A stretch of 22,059 nucleotides of DNA. Origin: Bacteroidales bacterium UBA2714. Lineage in GTDB: Bacteria > Bacteroidota > Bacteroidia > Bacteroidales > P3. The stretch lies in assembly GCA_002354035.1 (NCBI GenBank), contig DEKU01000018.1, forward strand, positions 12,611 through 34,669, in the 5' to 3' direction. Shown one piece after another: positions 13,309 through 21,601 of this stretch. A program made the translations under genes and the position numbers. The notes under the pieces are model-generated. The model was not told the origin of the DNA and did no database searches. It saw nothing but the letters and a program-made list of their open reading frames with translations. Numbering within the stretch: the first letter of the stretch is position 1; every line of letters begins with the position of its first letter.

Positions 13309-15108
13309 TTATTCGCCGCGCTCTTCTTTTTCGATTTCTTCTTTCAGGTTGGCCAGCACGCTGAGGTCGCCAAGGGTGGTCTTTTCGAGGGTCTCGTTGA
13401 TCTTCTTGACGGTCTTTTTGGTGGCGCGCTCTTTCTTGGCCTCGTCGCTCTCGTTCTTCTGGCGCTCGTTGTCGAGGTTGTCCTGGAAGACGCGGGTGTG
13501 GGAGACGATGATTTTCTTGTTCTCTTTGGAGAATTCGATGACCTTGAAGTCGAGGGTTTCGCCTTGACGGGCTTTGGTCTTGTCTTCCTTTTCGAGGTGA
13601 CGCATGGGAGCGAAGCCTTCAACACCATAGGGCAGTGCTACGGTAGCGCCCTTGTCGTTGATGTTGGAGATGGTGCCCTGGTGGACAGTGCCTACGCCAA
13701 AGAGTGACTCGTAGACATCCCAAGGATTCTCCTCGAGCTGCTTGTGGCCGAGGCTGAGACGACGGTTTTCGGCATCGACTTCGAGGACGACGACATCAAT
13801 GCTGTCGCCAATCTTGGTGAACTCGGCGGGGTGTTTGATTTTCTTGCTCCAGCTGAGGTCGCTGATGTGGATGAGGCCGTCGACGCCTTCTTCAAGCTCG
13901 ACAAAGATGCCGAAGTTGGTGAAGTTGCGGACGATGGCGGTGTGCTTGCTGCCGACGGGATATTTCTCGGCGATGGTGAGCCAAGGATCGGGCATGAGCT
14001 GCTTGAGGCCGAGGCTCATTTTGCGCTGCTCGCGGTCGAGGGTGAGGACGACGGCTTCGACTTCCTGTCCAACTTTGAGGAAGTCCTGAGCGCTGCGGAG
14101 GTGCTGGCTCCAGCTCATCTCGCTGACGTGGATGAGGCCTTCGACGCCGGGGACAACTTCGACGAATGCACCGTAGTCGGCAATGACGACCACTTTGCCG
14201 TGGACGTGGTCACCCTCCTTGAGGTTGGGATCGAGAGCATCCCAAGGATGAGGAGTGAGCTGTTTGAGACCGAGGGCGATGCGGTGTTTGGCCTCGTCGA
14301 AGTCGAGGATGACGACGTTGATTTTCTGGTCGAGCTCGACGATGTCTTTGGGATCGGACACACGGCCCCAGCTGAGGTCGGTGATGTGGATGAGACCGTC
14401 GACACCACCGAGGTCGATGAAGACGCCGTAGGGGGTGATGTTCTTGACGGTGCCTTCGAGCACTTGGCCTTTTTCGAGGTGGCTGATGATTTCGGCTTTC
14501 TGGGCTTCGATCTCGTCCTCGATGAGGGCTTTGTGGGAGACTACCACGTTCTTATATTCGTGATTGATTTTGACAACTTTGAATTCCATGCTCTTGTCGA
14601 CAAAGACGTCGTAGTCGCGTATGGGCTTGACATCGATTTGCGAGCCGGGGAGGAAGGCTTCGATGTTGTCGAAGACGGTGACGATGAGACCGCCTTTGGT
14701 ACGGCTCTTGACGTAGCCGGTGATGATTTCCTGGTTTTCGTAGGCTTGGTTGACGCGCTCCCAGCTCTTGAGGATGCGAGCTTTTTTGTGGGAGAGGAGG
14801 AGCTGGCCGTTGGAGTCTTCCTGGCTCTCGACGTAGACCTCGATTTTGTCGCCGACTTTGAAGTCGGGGTTGTAGCGGAGTTCGGAGGCGGGGATGACGC
14901 CGTCGCTCTTGAATCCGATGTTGACGACGGCTTCGCGGTCGCTGATGCTGACGATGGTGCCTTCGATCACTTCCTGTTCGGTGAAGGATTTGAAGGTTTG
15001 CTCGTACTGCTCGGCCATCTGTTTGGCCTGTTCGTTGTTGACTTCTTCTTTTTTATCGATAGCACTCCAGTCAAAGTCTGCTATCGGCTGCACATTTTTA
15101 TAATCCAT
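13309..15108 (-). CDS. rpsA: 30S ribosomal protein S1
   Basis: 599 residues with six S1 RNA-binding repeats at roughly 43-112, 126-195, 212-281, 297-367, 384-454 and 470-540. Repeats 3-5 show the canonical core, for example YGVFIDLGGVDGLIHITDLSW and FGIFVELEEGVDGLIHISDLSW, and repeats 1, 2 and 6 are more divergent, as usual. The C-terminal 55 residues are charged and helical (ERQKNESDEAKKERATKKTV). S1 helps the 30S subunit bind and unfold mRNA, which matters in Bacteroidota where Shine-Dalgarno signals are weak. Length and domain count match Bacteroidales S1. It is a single-gene unit with its own promoter, a leader of about 100 nt and a terminator. Confidence 0.97.
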   Translation of the reverse strand: MDYKNVQPIADFDWSAIDKKEEVNNEQAKQMAEQYEQTFKSFTEQEVIEGTIVSISDREAVVNIGFKSDGVIPASELRYNPDFKVGDKIEVYVESQEDSNGQLLLSHKKARILKSWERVNQAYENQEIITGYVKSRTKGGLIVTVFDNIEAFLPGSQIDVKPIRDYDVFVDKSMEFKVVKINHEYKNVVVSHKALIEDEIEAQKAEIISHLEKGQVLEGTVKNITPYGVFIDLGGVDGLIHITDLSWGRVSDPKDIVELDQKINVVILDFDEAKHRIALGLKQLTPHPWDALDPNLKEGDHVHGKVVVIADYGAFVEVVPGVEGLIHVSEMSWSQHLRSAQDFLKVGQEVEAVVLTLDREQRKMSLGLKQLMPDPWLTIAEKYPVGSKHTAIVRNFTNFGIFVELEEGVDGLIHISDLSWSKKIKHPAEFTKIGDSIDVVVLEVDAENRRLSLGHKQLEENPWDVYESLFGVGTVHQGTISNINDKGATVALPYGVEGFAPMRHLEKEDKTKARQGETLDFKVIEFSKENKKIIVSHTRVFQDNLDNERQKNESDEAKKERATKKTVKKINETLEKTTLGDLSVLANLKEEIEKEERGE

Positions 15109-15135
15109 GTGTGCGGTTTTGGTTTTTTTGTGGCT

Positions 15136-15190
15136 CCTGCCAGCCGGGTGAAACTTAGATTAACACATTGGGTTCTATCGTATTGGCAGG
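15136..15190 (-). promoter_or_regulatory. structured 5' leader of rpsA
   Basis: Within the predicted leader, CCTGCCA (15136-15142) and TGGCAGG (15184-15190) form a 7-bp inverted repeat with a 41-nt loop. An alternative local hairpin, TCGTAT/ATACGA, overlaps the right arm (about 15178-15197). The two structures are mutually exclusive, as in autoregulatory ribosomal-protein leaders, but no known leader class was recognised. Confidence 0.4.
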
Positions 15191-15215
15191 CATACGAACG
15201 CCGCAATGCGAATAG

Positions 15216-15223
15216 CAAAGATA
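15216..15223 (-). promoter_or_regulatory. -7 element of rpsA
   Basis: TATCTTTG followed by C (15223 to 15216) on the minus strand is a full match to the Bacteroidota -7 element. The start site would fall near 15209, giving a leader of about 100 nt. Confidence 0.7.
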
Positions 15224-15488
15224 CGATTTTTTTTTGAATTACAGAGATTTGCAATTATTTTTTCGAGAGGATGGTCTGGGAGGGGTGATGTTTTTGGATT
15301 GCGGGGATGTGGCGGATGGGCTGGGGGCAGTCCGCTTGTTCCGGTGTTGTGCCGAATGACGGACAGGTTTTGGAAGGGGTGGTGGGAGGGGTGCGCGGCG
15401 CAGGACTTAAAAAATGGGATGCCACACAATAAGCGATAGGCAGTTGCGTTATTATGAAGTATTTATTAATGCAAAATGTTTTTTTATC
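15224..15488. other. gap upstream of the small membrane protein gene
   Basis: 265 bp without a recognised gene (380 bp when the rpsA leader is included). The stretch about 15270-15415 has a strongly G-rich plus strand, followed by A/T-rich DNA before the ATG at 15489. No TAnnTTTG element in plus orientation could be identified. Confidence 0.5.
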
Positions 15489-16007
15489 ATGGCAAAGAAA
15501 TTGTTTGAACGGACTTCGACGAAGTTGGTAGCCATTACGCTGTTGTTTGTGTTGATACTCCTTGCAAGTGTGCCCTTACCATTGTGGATTGTAAAACACA
15601 TGTATCAGACTATGACTATCAAGGTGATTATTGTGGTGGCGATAATGCTGTGGGGGCTGGGCACGATGATAGGCTTGTGGAGCAGATGGAAGTATACGTC
15701 TCTGTGGCGTAATCTGTTCAAGGAGCAGCGGAATAAGGCGATGGAAAGGAGCTACGCCAGTGATGACGACTATCAGGCGCTGAAGGCTAAGTATCCTATT
15801 TCGGTGAAACGGCATGAACAGCACTACCGGAAGCATTACCCGCACATGAAGAGCAGTGAGATTATCGCCAAGGCTTTGCAGATAAGTGAGGATGAATGGC
15901 AGAAACGTGAGGATTTCCACCTCCAAAACCGCGAGGAGCGCCAAGCACTGAGGGAGCAGAAATCGCCCACGCTGTATAAGAAGACGGATTCGGGACAGCG
16001 GTTGTAG
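15489..16007 (+). CDS. Small two-helix membrane protein of unknown function
   Basis: 172 residues from the ATG at 15489; an upstream in-frame ATG at 15414 adds 25 residues without membrane-protein character. Two helices, about 13-36 (KLVAITLLFVLILLASVPLP) and 43-65 (IKVIIVVAIMLWGLGTMIGL), are separated by a short loop. A highly charged C-terminal region of about 105 residues follows, rich in Lys, Glu, Arg and Gln (SEDEWQKREDFHLQNREERQ), likely helical and cytoplasmic. I do not recognise the family. It is alone on the plus strand, with A/T-rich DNA upstream and a strong terminator downstream shared with the convergent MFS gene. Confidence 0.75.
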   Translation: MAKKLFERTSTKLVAITLLFVLILLASVPLPLWIVKHMYQTMTIKVIIVVAIMLWGLGTMIGLWSRWKYTSLWRNLFKEQRNKAMERSYASDDDYQALKAKYPISVKRHEQHYRKHYPHMKSSEIIAKALQISEDEWQKREDFHLQNREERQALREQKSPTLYKKTDSGQRL

Positions 16008-16049
16008 GGTCCGCCGCAAGGGTTCGGCTTGTTTGGAGACAGAATAAAA

Positions 16050-16082
16050 TGAGAGGGATGCGTGCTCGAGGCACGCATCCCT
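16050..16082. terminator. bidirectional terminator between the membrane protein and MFS genes
   Basis: AGAGGGATGCGTGC (16050-16063) and its exact complement (16069-16082) form a perfect 14-bp stem with a TCGAG loop. T-rich sequence lies on the right (TTTATG) and, in minus orientation, on the left (CATTTTATT), so it can serve both convergent genes. Confidence 0.92.
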
Positions 16083-16153
16083 CTTTATGTATGTGTGTGT
16101 CTTCCCCGTCAGAGCCTCGGCGAGAGGCAGGCGGACGGGAGGAGGAATGAGAC

Positions 16154-17473
16154 TCAGTCGGTGGGGATGTCCTTGTTGACGTTTTTGCTGCCGATGAGTG
16201 CGTAGAAGAGAATGTAGGCCAGCATGGCCACGACGAGCCAGTAGCTGCCCATATAGCCAATGGAGCCAGCAAGGGCGTTCTGGATAAGGGGCATGACTCC
16301 GCCGCCCACTACCATCATCATGAAGATGCCGGAGGCTTGTTCGGTATACTTGCCCAGCCCTTCGACCGAGAGGTTGAAGATGCCACCCCACATGAGGGAG
16401 GTGCAGAGTCCGCAAAGGACAAGGAAGAGGGCGCTGATGGGCACCTGGAACATGCGGAAGCCGTCGGCCACGCTGTAGCCAGGCATGGACACGCGGATGC
16501 TGCTGGGCATGATGATGGCCACGACTACAAGCACGATGGCTATGAGGGAGACGGTGGTGAGCTGTGTGCGGGTGGACACTTTGCCGCTGATGGCGGCACT
16601 GGCCGCACGGCCCACCATCATAAGGAGCCAGTAGATGGCCGCCACGGCGCCACCAATGGCCGCTCCGGTGCCTTTGCCGTCGACGTCAGTAAGGTAGAAA
16701 TTGAGTTCGGCCGGGATGCCAACTTCGGTGCCAACATAAAAGAAGATGGCTACAACGCCGAGCACTAAATGGCGGAAGCTCCATGCGCTGTGGGTGTCTT
16801 TGACACCGGACTGTTGGCGGGTGCGGTTGGGCTCGGGGATGGTGACAAAGCAGATGATGAGGAATGCCAGGGCAAAGACGGCCATGGCGATGAACAGCAG
16901 GGGTGAGACATCGCTCATGGCAGTGCGGTCGGTCACCTGCCCGATGAGGGCACCGACAAGCAACGGGGTGAGGGTGCCGGTGAGGGAATTGAGGGTGCCA
17001 CCGGTCTGGATGAGCTGGTTGCCTTTGTTGCCCCCGCCACCCAAAAGGTTGAGCATGGGATTGACAACGGTGTTGAGCATGCAGACACAGAAACCGCATA
17101 CGAACGCCCCCAACAGATAGATGAGGAAGTTGAGCATGACGGGCTGCCCGCCCACAGCAAAGGTGGACACTTCGGCTCCGAAGAGGCTGGAGAGGTATTG
17201 GATCACCATGCCTACAAAACCAACGGCAAGGGCTATGAGGGCAGTTTTCTTATAGCCGATGCGCGACATGAGTTTGCCGGCGGGAATGCCCATGATAAGG
17301 TAGGCCAGAAAGTTCATCATGTTGCCCCACATGCCGGCCCAGGAATACTGGTTTTTCCAGATGTTGCCGAATGGGGCTGCCATGTTGGTTACAAATGAAA
17401 TCATGGCGAACATGAAGAACATGGTGATGATGGCAATGACTTGTGTGCCTTTGTTTGGTGTTTTTGTTTCCAT
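16154..17473 (-). CDS. Sugar MFS transporter (FHS family, fucose/glucose permease-like)
   Basis: 439 residues with about 12 membrane helices. The start FFMFAMISFVTNMAAPFGNI, the GIPAGKLMSRIGYKKTA loop between helices 2 and 3, and the segment NPMLNLLGGGGNKGNQ followed by GGTLNSLTGTLTPLLVG match the fucose/galactose/glucose:H+ symporter (FucP/GluP) type of MFS carrier. The C-terminal half has the conserved FYVGTEVGIPAELNFYL and LWGGIFNLSVEGLGKYTEQASG, again characteristic of this family. It should import a hexose or deoxyhexose by proton symport across the inner membrane; the substrate cannot be read from the sequence. It follows the atp genes by 53 nt, across a strong hairpin that ends 9 nt before its start codon. 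Confidence 0.85.
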   Translation of the reverse strand: METKTPNKGTQVIAIITMFFMFAMISFVTNMAAPFGNIWKNQYSWAGMWGNMMNFLAYLIMGIPAGKLMSRIGYKKTALIALAVGFVGMVIQYLSSLFGAEVSTFAVGGQPVMLNFLIYLLGAFVCGFCVCMLNTVVNPMLNLLGGGGNKGNQLIQTGGTLNSLTGTLTPLLVGALIGQVTDRTAMSDVSPLLFIAMAVFALAFLIICFVTIPEPNRTRQQSGVKDTHSAWSFRHLVLGVVAIFFYVGTEVGIPAELNFYLTDVDGKGTGAAIGGAVAAIYWLLMMVGRAASAAISGKVSTRTQLTTVSLIAIVLVVVAIIMPSSIRVSMPGYSVADGFRMFQVPISALFLVLCGLCTSLMWGGIFNLSVEGLGKYTEQASGIFMMMVVGGGVMPLIQNALAGSIGYMGSYWLVVAMLAYILFYALIGSKNVNKDIPTD

Positions 17474-17482
17474 AATATAATT

Positions 17483-17505
17483 TGCGGCGGCACAAGGCCG
17501 CCGCA
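17483..17505 (-). terminator. hairpin between atpG and the MFS gene (end of atp unit, or attenuator)
   Basis: TGCGGCGGC (17483-17491) pairs perfectly with GCCGCCGCA (17497-17505), a 9-bp stem with a five-base loop. In the minus direction the downstream sequence is AATTATATTATGG, with no U-run. It may end the atp transcript poorly, or act as an RNA stop or processing signal directly before the MFS start codon. Confidence 0.6.
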
Positions 17506-17526
17506 GGTTTAAAGTTTTACATTGTT

Positions 17527-18414
17527 TTATCCTTTCAGTGCCTCCGAGCCGCTGACGATTTCGATAATCTCATTGGTGATGGCGGCTTGGCGGGCTTTGT
17601 TATAGCTGAGGCGCAACTCTTTGAGCAGCTCGGTAGCATTGTCGGTGGCTTTCTGCATGGCGTTCATGCGGGCGCCGTGTTCGGAAGCCAGCGAGTCGAG
17701 GATGACACGGTAGAAGTGCGACCGGAGGGTGAGCGGAATCATCTCGCGGAGGATGTCCTCTTTGGAGGGCTCGTAGATATAGTCGTTGGCCATGCCCGAA
17801 GCGGCGCCTTTGCCGGACTGGCTGGGCAGGATGGGCAGGAACTGCTCGGTGCTGAGTATTTGCACCAAGGAGTTCTTGAATTGGTTGTAGACTAATTCCA
17901 CACGATCGTATTTCTTGTCGCAGAACTGCTGCATGACATCGTCGGCAAGCGAGGCCACGGTGTCGAACGATGCATTATCGAGCAAGTCATCGAACGAGCC
18001 TACCACATTGTCGAAACGTTTGGCGAAATACTCGCTGCACCGTTTGCCGATGGTAATCATGGCCAGGTGTGCGGGCTGGTCGGCGGTGGCTATTGACTTG
18101 TAGTAGTCGATGCGGGCCTGTGCTTGCTTGATAACATTGCTGTTGAACGCGCCGCAAAGGCCTTTGTTGGATGTCACCACCACCAGAAGGACATTTTCGA
18201 GCCGACGCACCTCGTGGTAGGGGGTCTGTATGCCATCGCCCGTGTCGATGTCGGCGGCTATCTGGCCCAGCTGGTTGGCATAAGGGCGCATGCCGACAAT
18301 GGCATTCTGCGCGCGGCGGAACTTGGCAGCCGAGACCATCTTCATGGCGGAAGTGATCTGCTGCGTGGAGCTGACCGACGCTATACGGGTTCTGACTTCT
18401 TTTAAGTTTGCCAT
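17527..18414 (-). CDS. atpG: ATP synthase F1 gamma subunit
   Basis: 295 residues. The N-terminal helix (NLKEVRTRIASVSSTQQITS, then AMKMVSAAKFRRAQ) and the C-terminal helix (SYNKARQAAITNEIIEIVSG) are the two coiled-coil shaft segments of gamma. VVVTSNKGLCGAFNSN is the conserved central motif. Gamma is the rotating shaft inside the alpha3-beta3 hexamer. It is the last gene of the cluster, six nt after atpA, and therefore translationally linked. Confidence 0.97.
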   Translation of the reverse strand: MANLKEVRTRIASVSSTQQITSAMKMVSAAKFRRAQNAIVGMRPYANQLGQIAADIDTGDGIQTPYHEVRRLENVLLVVVTSNKGLCGAFNSNVIKQAQARIDYYKSIATADQPAHLAMITIGKRCSEYFAKRFDNVVGSFDDLLDNASFDTVASLADDVMQQFCDKKYDRVELVYNQFKNSLVQILSTEQFLPILPSQSGKGAASGMANDYIYEPSKEDILREMIPLTLRSHFYRVILDSLASEHGARMNAMQKATDNATELLKELRLSYNKARQAAITNEIIEIVSGSEALKG

Positions 18415-18420
18415 ACTTTA

Positions 18421-20001
18421 TTATTTTGCGTATTTCTCAGCCATGTCGAGGGCGACTCTCTTGAGGGTTTGGAGGTCTTGGTCGACAAGTTTACCCTTGC
18501 GGAGGTTTTCGAGGATGTCCGCATGGTTTTGGTGCAAGAAGAAGAGGTATTCGCTTTCGAAGTTGCGCACCTTGTCGGTGGGCACCTTCTGAAGGAGACC
18601 ATTGGTGCCACAATAGATGATGGCCACCTGGTCTTCAACCGGCATGGGGCTGTACTGAGGCTGTTTGAGGATTTCCACATTGCGCGCGCCCTTGTCGAGC
18701 ACTGCCTTGGTGGCGGCGTCGAGGTCGGAGCCGAACTTTGAGAAGGCCTCCAGCTCGCGGTACTGGGCCTGGTCCAGTTTCAGCGTACCGGCAATCTTCT
18801 TCATCGATTTAATCTGAGCCTTACCACCCACGCGTGACACGGAGATACCCACATTGATGGCAGGACGGATGCCGGAGTTGAAGAGGTTGGTCTCGAGGAA
18901 TATCTGTCCGTCGGTGATGGAGATGACATTGGTGGGGATGTAGGCGGATACGTCGCCAGCCTGCGTCTCGATGATGGGCAGGGCCGTGAGCGAGCCGCCA
19001 CCTTTCACCTTGTCTTTAAGGCAGGCGGGCAGGTCGTTCATCTGACGGGCAATCTCGTCGCTCTGGATGATGCGGGCGGCACGTTCGAGCAGACGGCTGT
19101 GCAGATAGAACACATCGCCGGGGTAGGCCTCACGTCCCGGCGGGCGACGGAGCAGCAGGGAGACTTCGCGGTAGGCAACAGCCTGCTTGCTGAGGTCGTC
19201 GTAGATAACCAGGGCATTGCGACCAGTGTCGCGGAAATATTCGCCGATGGCAGCGCCGGCAAAGGGCGCATAGAACTGCATGGCAGCGGGGTCGGAGGCG
19301 GTGGCGGCCACCACGATGGTGTAGGCCATGGCGCCTTTCTCCTCCAGATTCTTCACCATGTTGGCAACTGTCGAGCCTTTCTGACCACAAGCCACATAGA
19401 TGCAATAGACGGGGTCGCCTGCATCGTAGAAATTCTTCTGGTTGATAATAGTGTCGATAGCGATGGCGGTTTTACCTGTCTGACGGTCGCCAATGATGAG
19501 CTCACGCTGTCCACGCCCTATGGGAATCATGGAGTCGATGGCTTTGATACCTGTCTGGAGGGGTTGTTCGACGGGCTGGCGGAAGATGACGCCGGGGGCT
19601 TTGCGCTCGATGGGCATCTCAAAAAGCTCGCCCTCGATAGCGCCCTTGCCGTCGATGGGTTCGCCGATGGTGTTGATGACGCGGCCCACAAGCCCTTCGC
19701 CTACATTGATAGAGGCGATGCGTTTGGTGCGTTTCACAGTGTCGCCCTCGTTGATGGTGCTGGCTTCGGCCAACATCACCACACCGACGTTGTCCTCTTC
19801 GAGGTTTTGGACGATGCCTTGCTCGCCGGAGGCAAACTCGACCAGCTCGCCGGCCTGGGCATTGTTGAGGCCATAGACACGGGCAATGCCGTCGCCCACG
19901 GTGAGGACGGTGCCCACCTCTTCCAACGCCACATCCAGATTGACATCGGCCAGTTGTTTCTTCAGAATCGCCGATACTTCGGCAGGTTTAATTTCTGACA
20001 T
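18421..20001 (-). CDS. atpA: ATP synthase F1 alpha subunit
   Basis: 526 residues. Walker A GDRQTGKT (171-178), the LVIYDDLSKQA strand (264-274), the RPPGREAYPGDVFYLHSR segment and the arginine finger Arg390 in ISVSRVGG are all present. Alpha carries the non-catalytic nucleotide sites of F1. The stretch ARQMNDLPACLKDKVKGGGS (about 318-337) is somewhat longer than in E. coli, as in other Bacteroidota. It starts 26 nt after atpH. Confidence 0.98.
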   Translation of the reverse strand: MSEIKPAEVSAILKKQLADVNLDVALEEVGTVLTVGDGIARVYGLNNAQAGELVEFASGEQGIVQNLEEDNVGVVMLAEASTINEGDTVKRTKRIASINVGEGLVGRVINTIGEPIDGKGAIEGELFEMPIERKAPGVIFRQPVEQPLQTGIKAIDSMIPIGRGQRELIIGDRQTGKTAIAIDTIINQKNFYDAGDPVYCIYVACGQKGSTVANMVKNLEEKGAMAYTIVVAATASDPAAMQFYAPFAGAAIGEYFRDTGRNALVIYDDLSKQAVAYREVSLLLRRPPGREAYPGDVFYLHSRLLERAARIIQSDEIARQMNDLPACLKDKVKGGGSLTALPIIETQAGDVSAYIPTNVISITDGQIFLETNLFNSGIRPAINVGISVSRVGGKAQIKSMKKIAGTLKLDQAQYRELEAFSKFGSDLDAATKAVLDKGARNVEILKQPQYSPMPVEDQVAIIYCGTNGLLQKVPTDKVRNFESEYLFFLHQNHADILENLRKGKLVDQDLQTLKRVALDMAEKYAK

Positions 20002-20027
20002 ATAATATAGTGTATTAGTTTTATTTC

Positions 20028-20585
20028 TTACAATTTGCTCTCATACACATTCTTGTCGAACTGCTGGCGGAGTTTGACCAGTTTGGTGCTGAGGCGGGCG
20101 TCGTAGATGTTATTGTTGTACTCGATGGCAAAGCCCCCGATGATTTTGGGGTCGGTTTTGGCAACCAGCTCAACTTCTTTGCCCGTGTGGGCGGCCACGG
20201 CCTTGCTCACCAAGTCGGTGATGGAGGAGTCGACCGTCGAGGCCGTCGTGAACTTGGACAGCACGATGTCGTGGCTGTCGCGGTAGAGGTCGAGATAGGA
20301 GGCGCTGATGCCGTTGAGGTTCACCGACCGGCTTTTGCGGACTACAAACTCAAGAAATGCCATGGAGGCTTTGCACACATGCTGGGCAAAGATGTCCTGC
20401 ACGATGGCTATTTTCTTCGACACCTTGATTTCGGGGTTGCGGAAGACGGTGCTGAACACCTTGTTTTCGGAACTGACGGCATTCACCAGCCGCATGTCGG
20501 CGGCCACCTTTTCCTGCTCCCCCAACTCGTCGGCGAGCATGAAAAGCGCTTTCGCGTAATTGATATTGATTCGATAGTCTTGCAC
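20028..20585 (-). CDS. atpH: ATP synthase F1 delta subunit (OSCP)
   Basis: 185 residues. The start is GTG at 20583-20585; no in-frame ATG exists between it and the upstream stop. YRININYAKALFMLADELGE and the C-terminal IIGGFAIEYNNNIYDARLST (the usual GG-x-x-I-x-x-x-x-x-x-x-D-x-S) identify delta. Delta joins the b stalk to the top of F1. It lies 37 nt after atpF. Confidence 0.94.
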   Translation of the reverse strand: MQDYRININYAKALFMLADELGEQEKVAADMRLVNAVSSENKVFSTVFRNPEIKVSKKIAIVQDIFAQHVCKASMAFLEFVVRKSRSVNLNGISASYLDLYRDSHDIVLSKFTTASTVDSSITDLVSKAVAAHTGKEVELVAKTDPKIIGGFAIEYNNNIYDARLSTKLVKLRQQFDKNVYESKL

Positions 20586-20622
20586 GGTGACAGTGTTCTG
20601 TATGGGTTGAATTCAAAAAGGA

Positions 20623-21123
20623 CTAATTAAGGTGAGCGTTTTCGAGCTCGCGCTGAATCAGGTTGTTGGCGTTCTGCTTGTCGGACAGCTCTGCCCTCAT
20701 CAGCTTCTCCGCTATCTCGATGGAGAGGTTGGCAATCTGGTTTTTCAGCTCGTGCATGGCCTTCAGTTTCTCGTAGTTGATGCTTTCGCGTGCATTCTCC
20801 ACAATGCGGTCGGCCTCTTCGGTGGCCTTGATGCGGGCGTCCTCGATGATTTTCTCACTGGTGAGGCGGGCATTGCGCAGCAATTCGTCGCGCTCTATCT
20901 TGGCCTCTTTCAGGAGGTCCTCGTTATGTGCGGTGAGCATCTGCATCTCCTCGCGGGCTTTCTGGGCCGCATTGAGGGAGTCGGCGATGGCTTTCTCGCG
21001 CTTGTTCAGCGCCTTGAGAAGCATGGGCCAGCCCCATTTGCCAAGGATAAAAGCCAGCACGCCAAACGATACGAGCATCCAGAAAAAGGTGCCTAAACCA
21101 GGATTAATTAAAGGGTTGTTCAT
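20623..21123 (-). CDS. atpF: ATP synthase Fo b subunit
   Basis: 166 residues: one membrane helix (about 9-32, PGLGTFFWMLVSFGVLAFIL), then GKWGWPMLLKALNKREKAIA and a long charged coiled coil to the C-terminus. The b dimer is the peripheral stalk holding F1 to the membrane. It follows atpE across a 95-nt gap with a hairpin. Confidence 0.95.
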   Translation of the reverse strand: MNNPLINPGLGTFFWMLVSFGVLAFILGKWGWPMLLKALNKREKAIADSLNAAQKAREEMQMLTAHNEDLLKEAKIERDELLRNARLTSEKIIEDARIKATEEADRIVENARESINYEKLKAMHELKNQIANLSIEIAEKLMRAELSDKQNANNLIQRELENAHLN

Positions 21124-21173
21124 TTACTATGATGTTTAAATTGCTGTTCTTGATTTAAATAAGAAAGGATGTC

Positions 21174-21194
21174 GGTGCCAATCGCCCCGGCACC
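21174..21194 (-). promoter_or_regulatory. hairpin between atpE and atpF
   Basis: GGTGCC (21174-21179) pairs with GGCACC (21189-21194), loop of nine. AAGAAAG (21161-21167) and CTTTCTT (21195-21201) can lengthen the stem across a 6-nt bulge. No uninterrupted U-run follows in the minus direction. It may stabilise the atpE message or cause partial termination, so that more c subunit than b subunit is made. Confidence 0.55.
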
Positions 21195-21218
21195 CTTTCT
21201 TCCTTTGATGTGTCGGTG

Positions 21219-21473
21219 TTACTTGAGGACAACCAGCAAGCAAACAACCACTGCGAAGAAGGCAACACCTTCGACCAGTGCGGCGGCAATAATCATGGTG
21301 GAACGGATGTCGCCACCAGCTTCGGGCTGGCGGGCCATGCCTTCCATTGCACCTTGACCAATTTTACCGATGCCGAGACCAGCACCGATAGTAGCCAAAC
21401 CGGCTCCGACGGCTGCTCCGAAATAACCCCAGGCCATTTGGGCAGCTGCTTGTAATAAAATGAGTAATGACAT
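21219..21473 (-). CDS. atpE: ATP synthase Fo c subunit (rotor ring)
   Basis: 84 residues, two membrane helices with the polar loop ARQPEAGGDIRS (47-58). The first helix has the glycine-packing pattern GAGLATIGAGLGIGKIG. The ion-carrying carboxylate is Glu68 in ALVEGVAFF. The Na+-binding set of Na+-type c subunits (Gln in helix 1, Ser-Thr after the Glu) is absent: Ile35 stands at the Gln position and Gly-Val follows Glu68, so proton coupling is expected. It is the first gene of the local atp unit, with its own promoter about 100 nt upstream. Confidence 0.96.
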   Translation of the reverse strand: MSLLILLQAAAQMAWGYFGAAVGAGLATIGAGLGIGKIGQGAMEGMARQPEAGGDIRSTMIIAAALVEGVAFFAVVVCLLVVLK

Positions 21474-21570
21474 AGTTGTGTTTTTTATGTGTTATATTAA
21501 TGTATTTTTATATTTTTCAATGTCTTATATATGTGTTCGGGTACCTGTGGAGGGGCAACTTTTGAACACG

Positions 21571-21601
21571 CAAAATTAGAAAAAATATTTTACGTACGCA
21601 A
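21571..21601 (-). promoter_or_regulatory. promoter of atpE-atpF-atpH-atpA-atpG
   Basis: On the minus strand TTG (21601-21599) and TAATTTTG (21578-21571) are separated by 20 nt, the correct spacing for the Bacteroidota -33 and -7 elements. The start site would be near 21563, giving an A-rich leader of about 90 nt. Confidence 0.8.

Noticed and set aside
13744..15237. 497-codon plus-strand open frame opposite rpsA
   Set aside because: It is antisense to a certain gene, consists almost only of Asp, Glu, Val, Phe and Ala, and arises from the codon bias of rpsA.
19099..19998. 299-codon plus-strand open frame opposite atpA
   Set aside because: It mirrors atpA codons and has no recognisable domain or promoter.
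21219..21473. Na+-type ATP synthase c subunit
   Set aside because: The Na+ ligands (Gln in helix 1, Ser-Thr after Glu) are missing, so H+ coupling is more likely.
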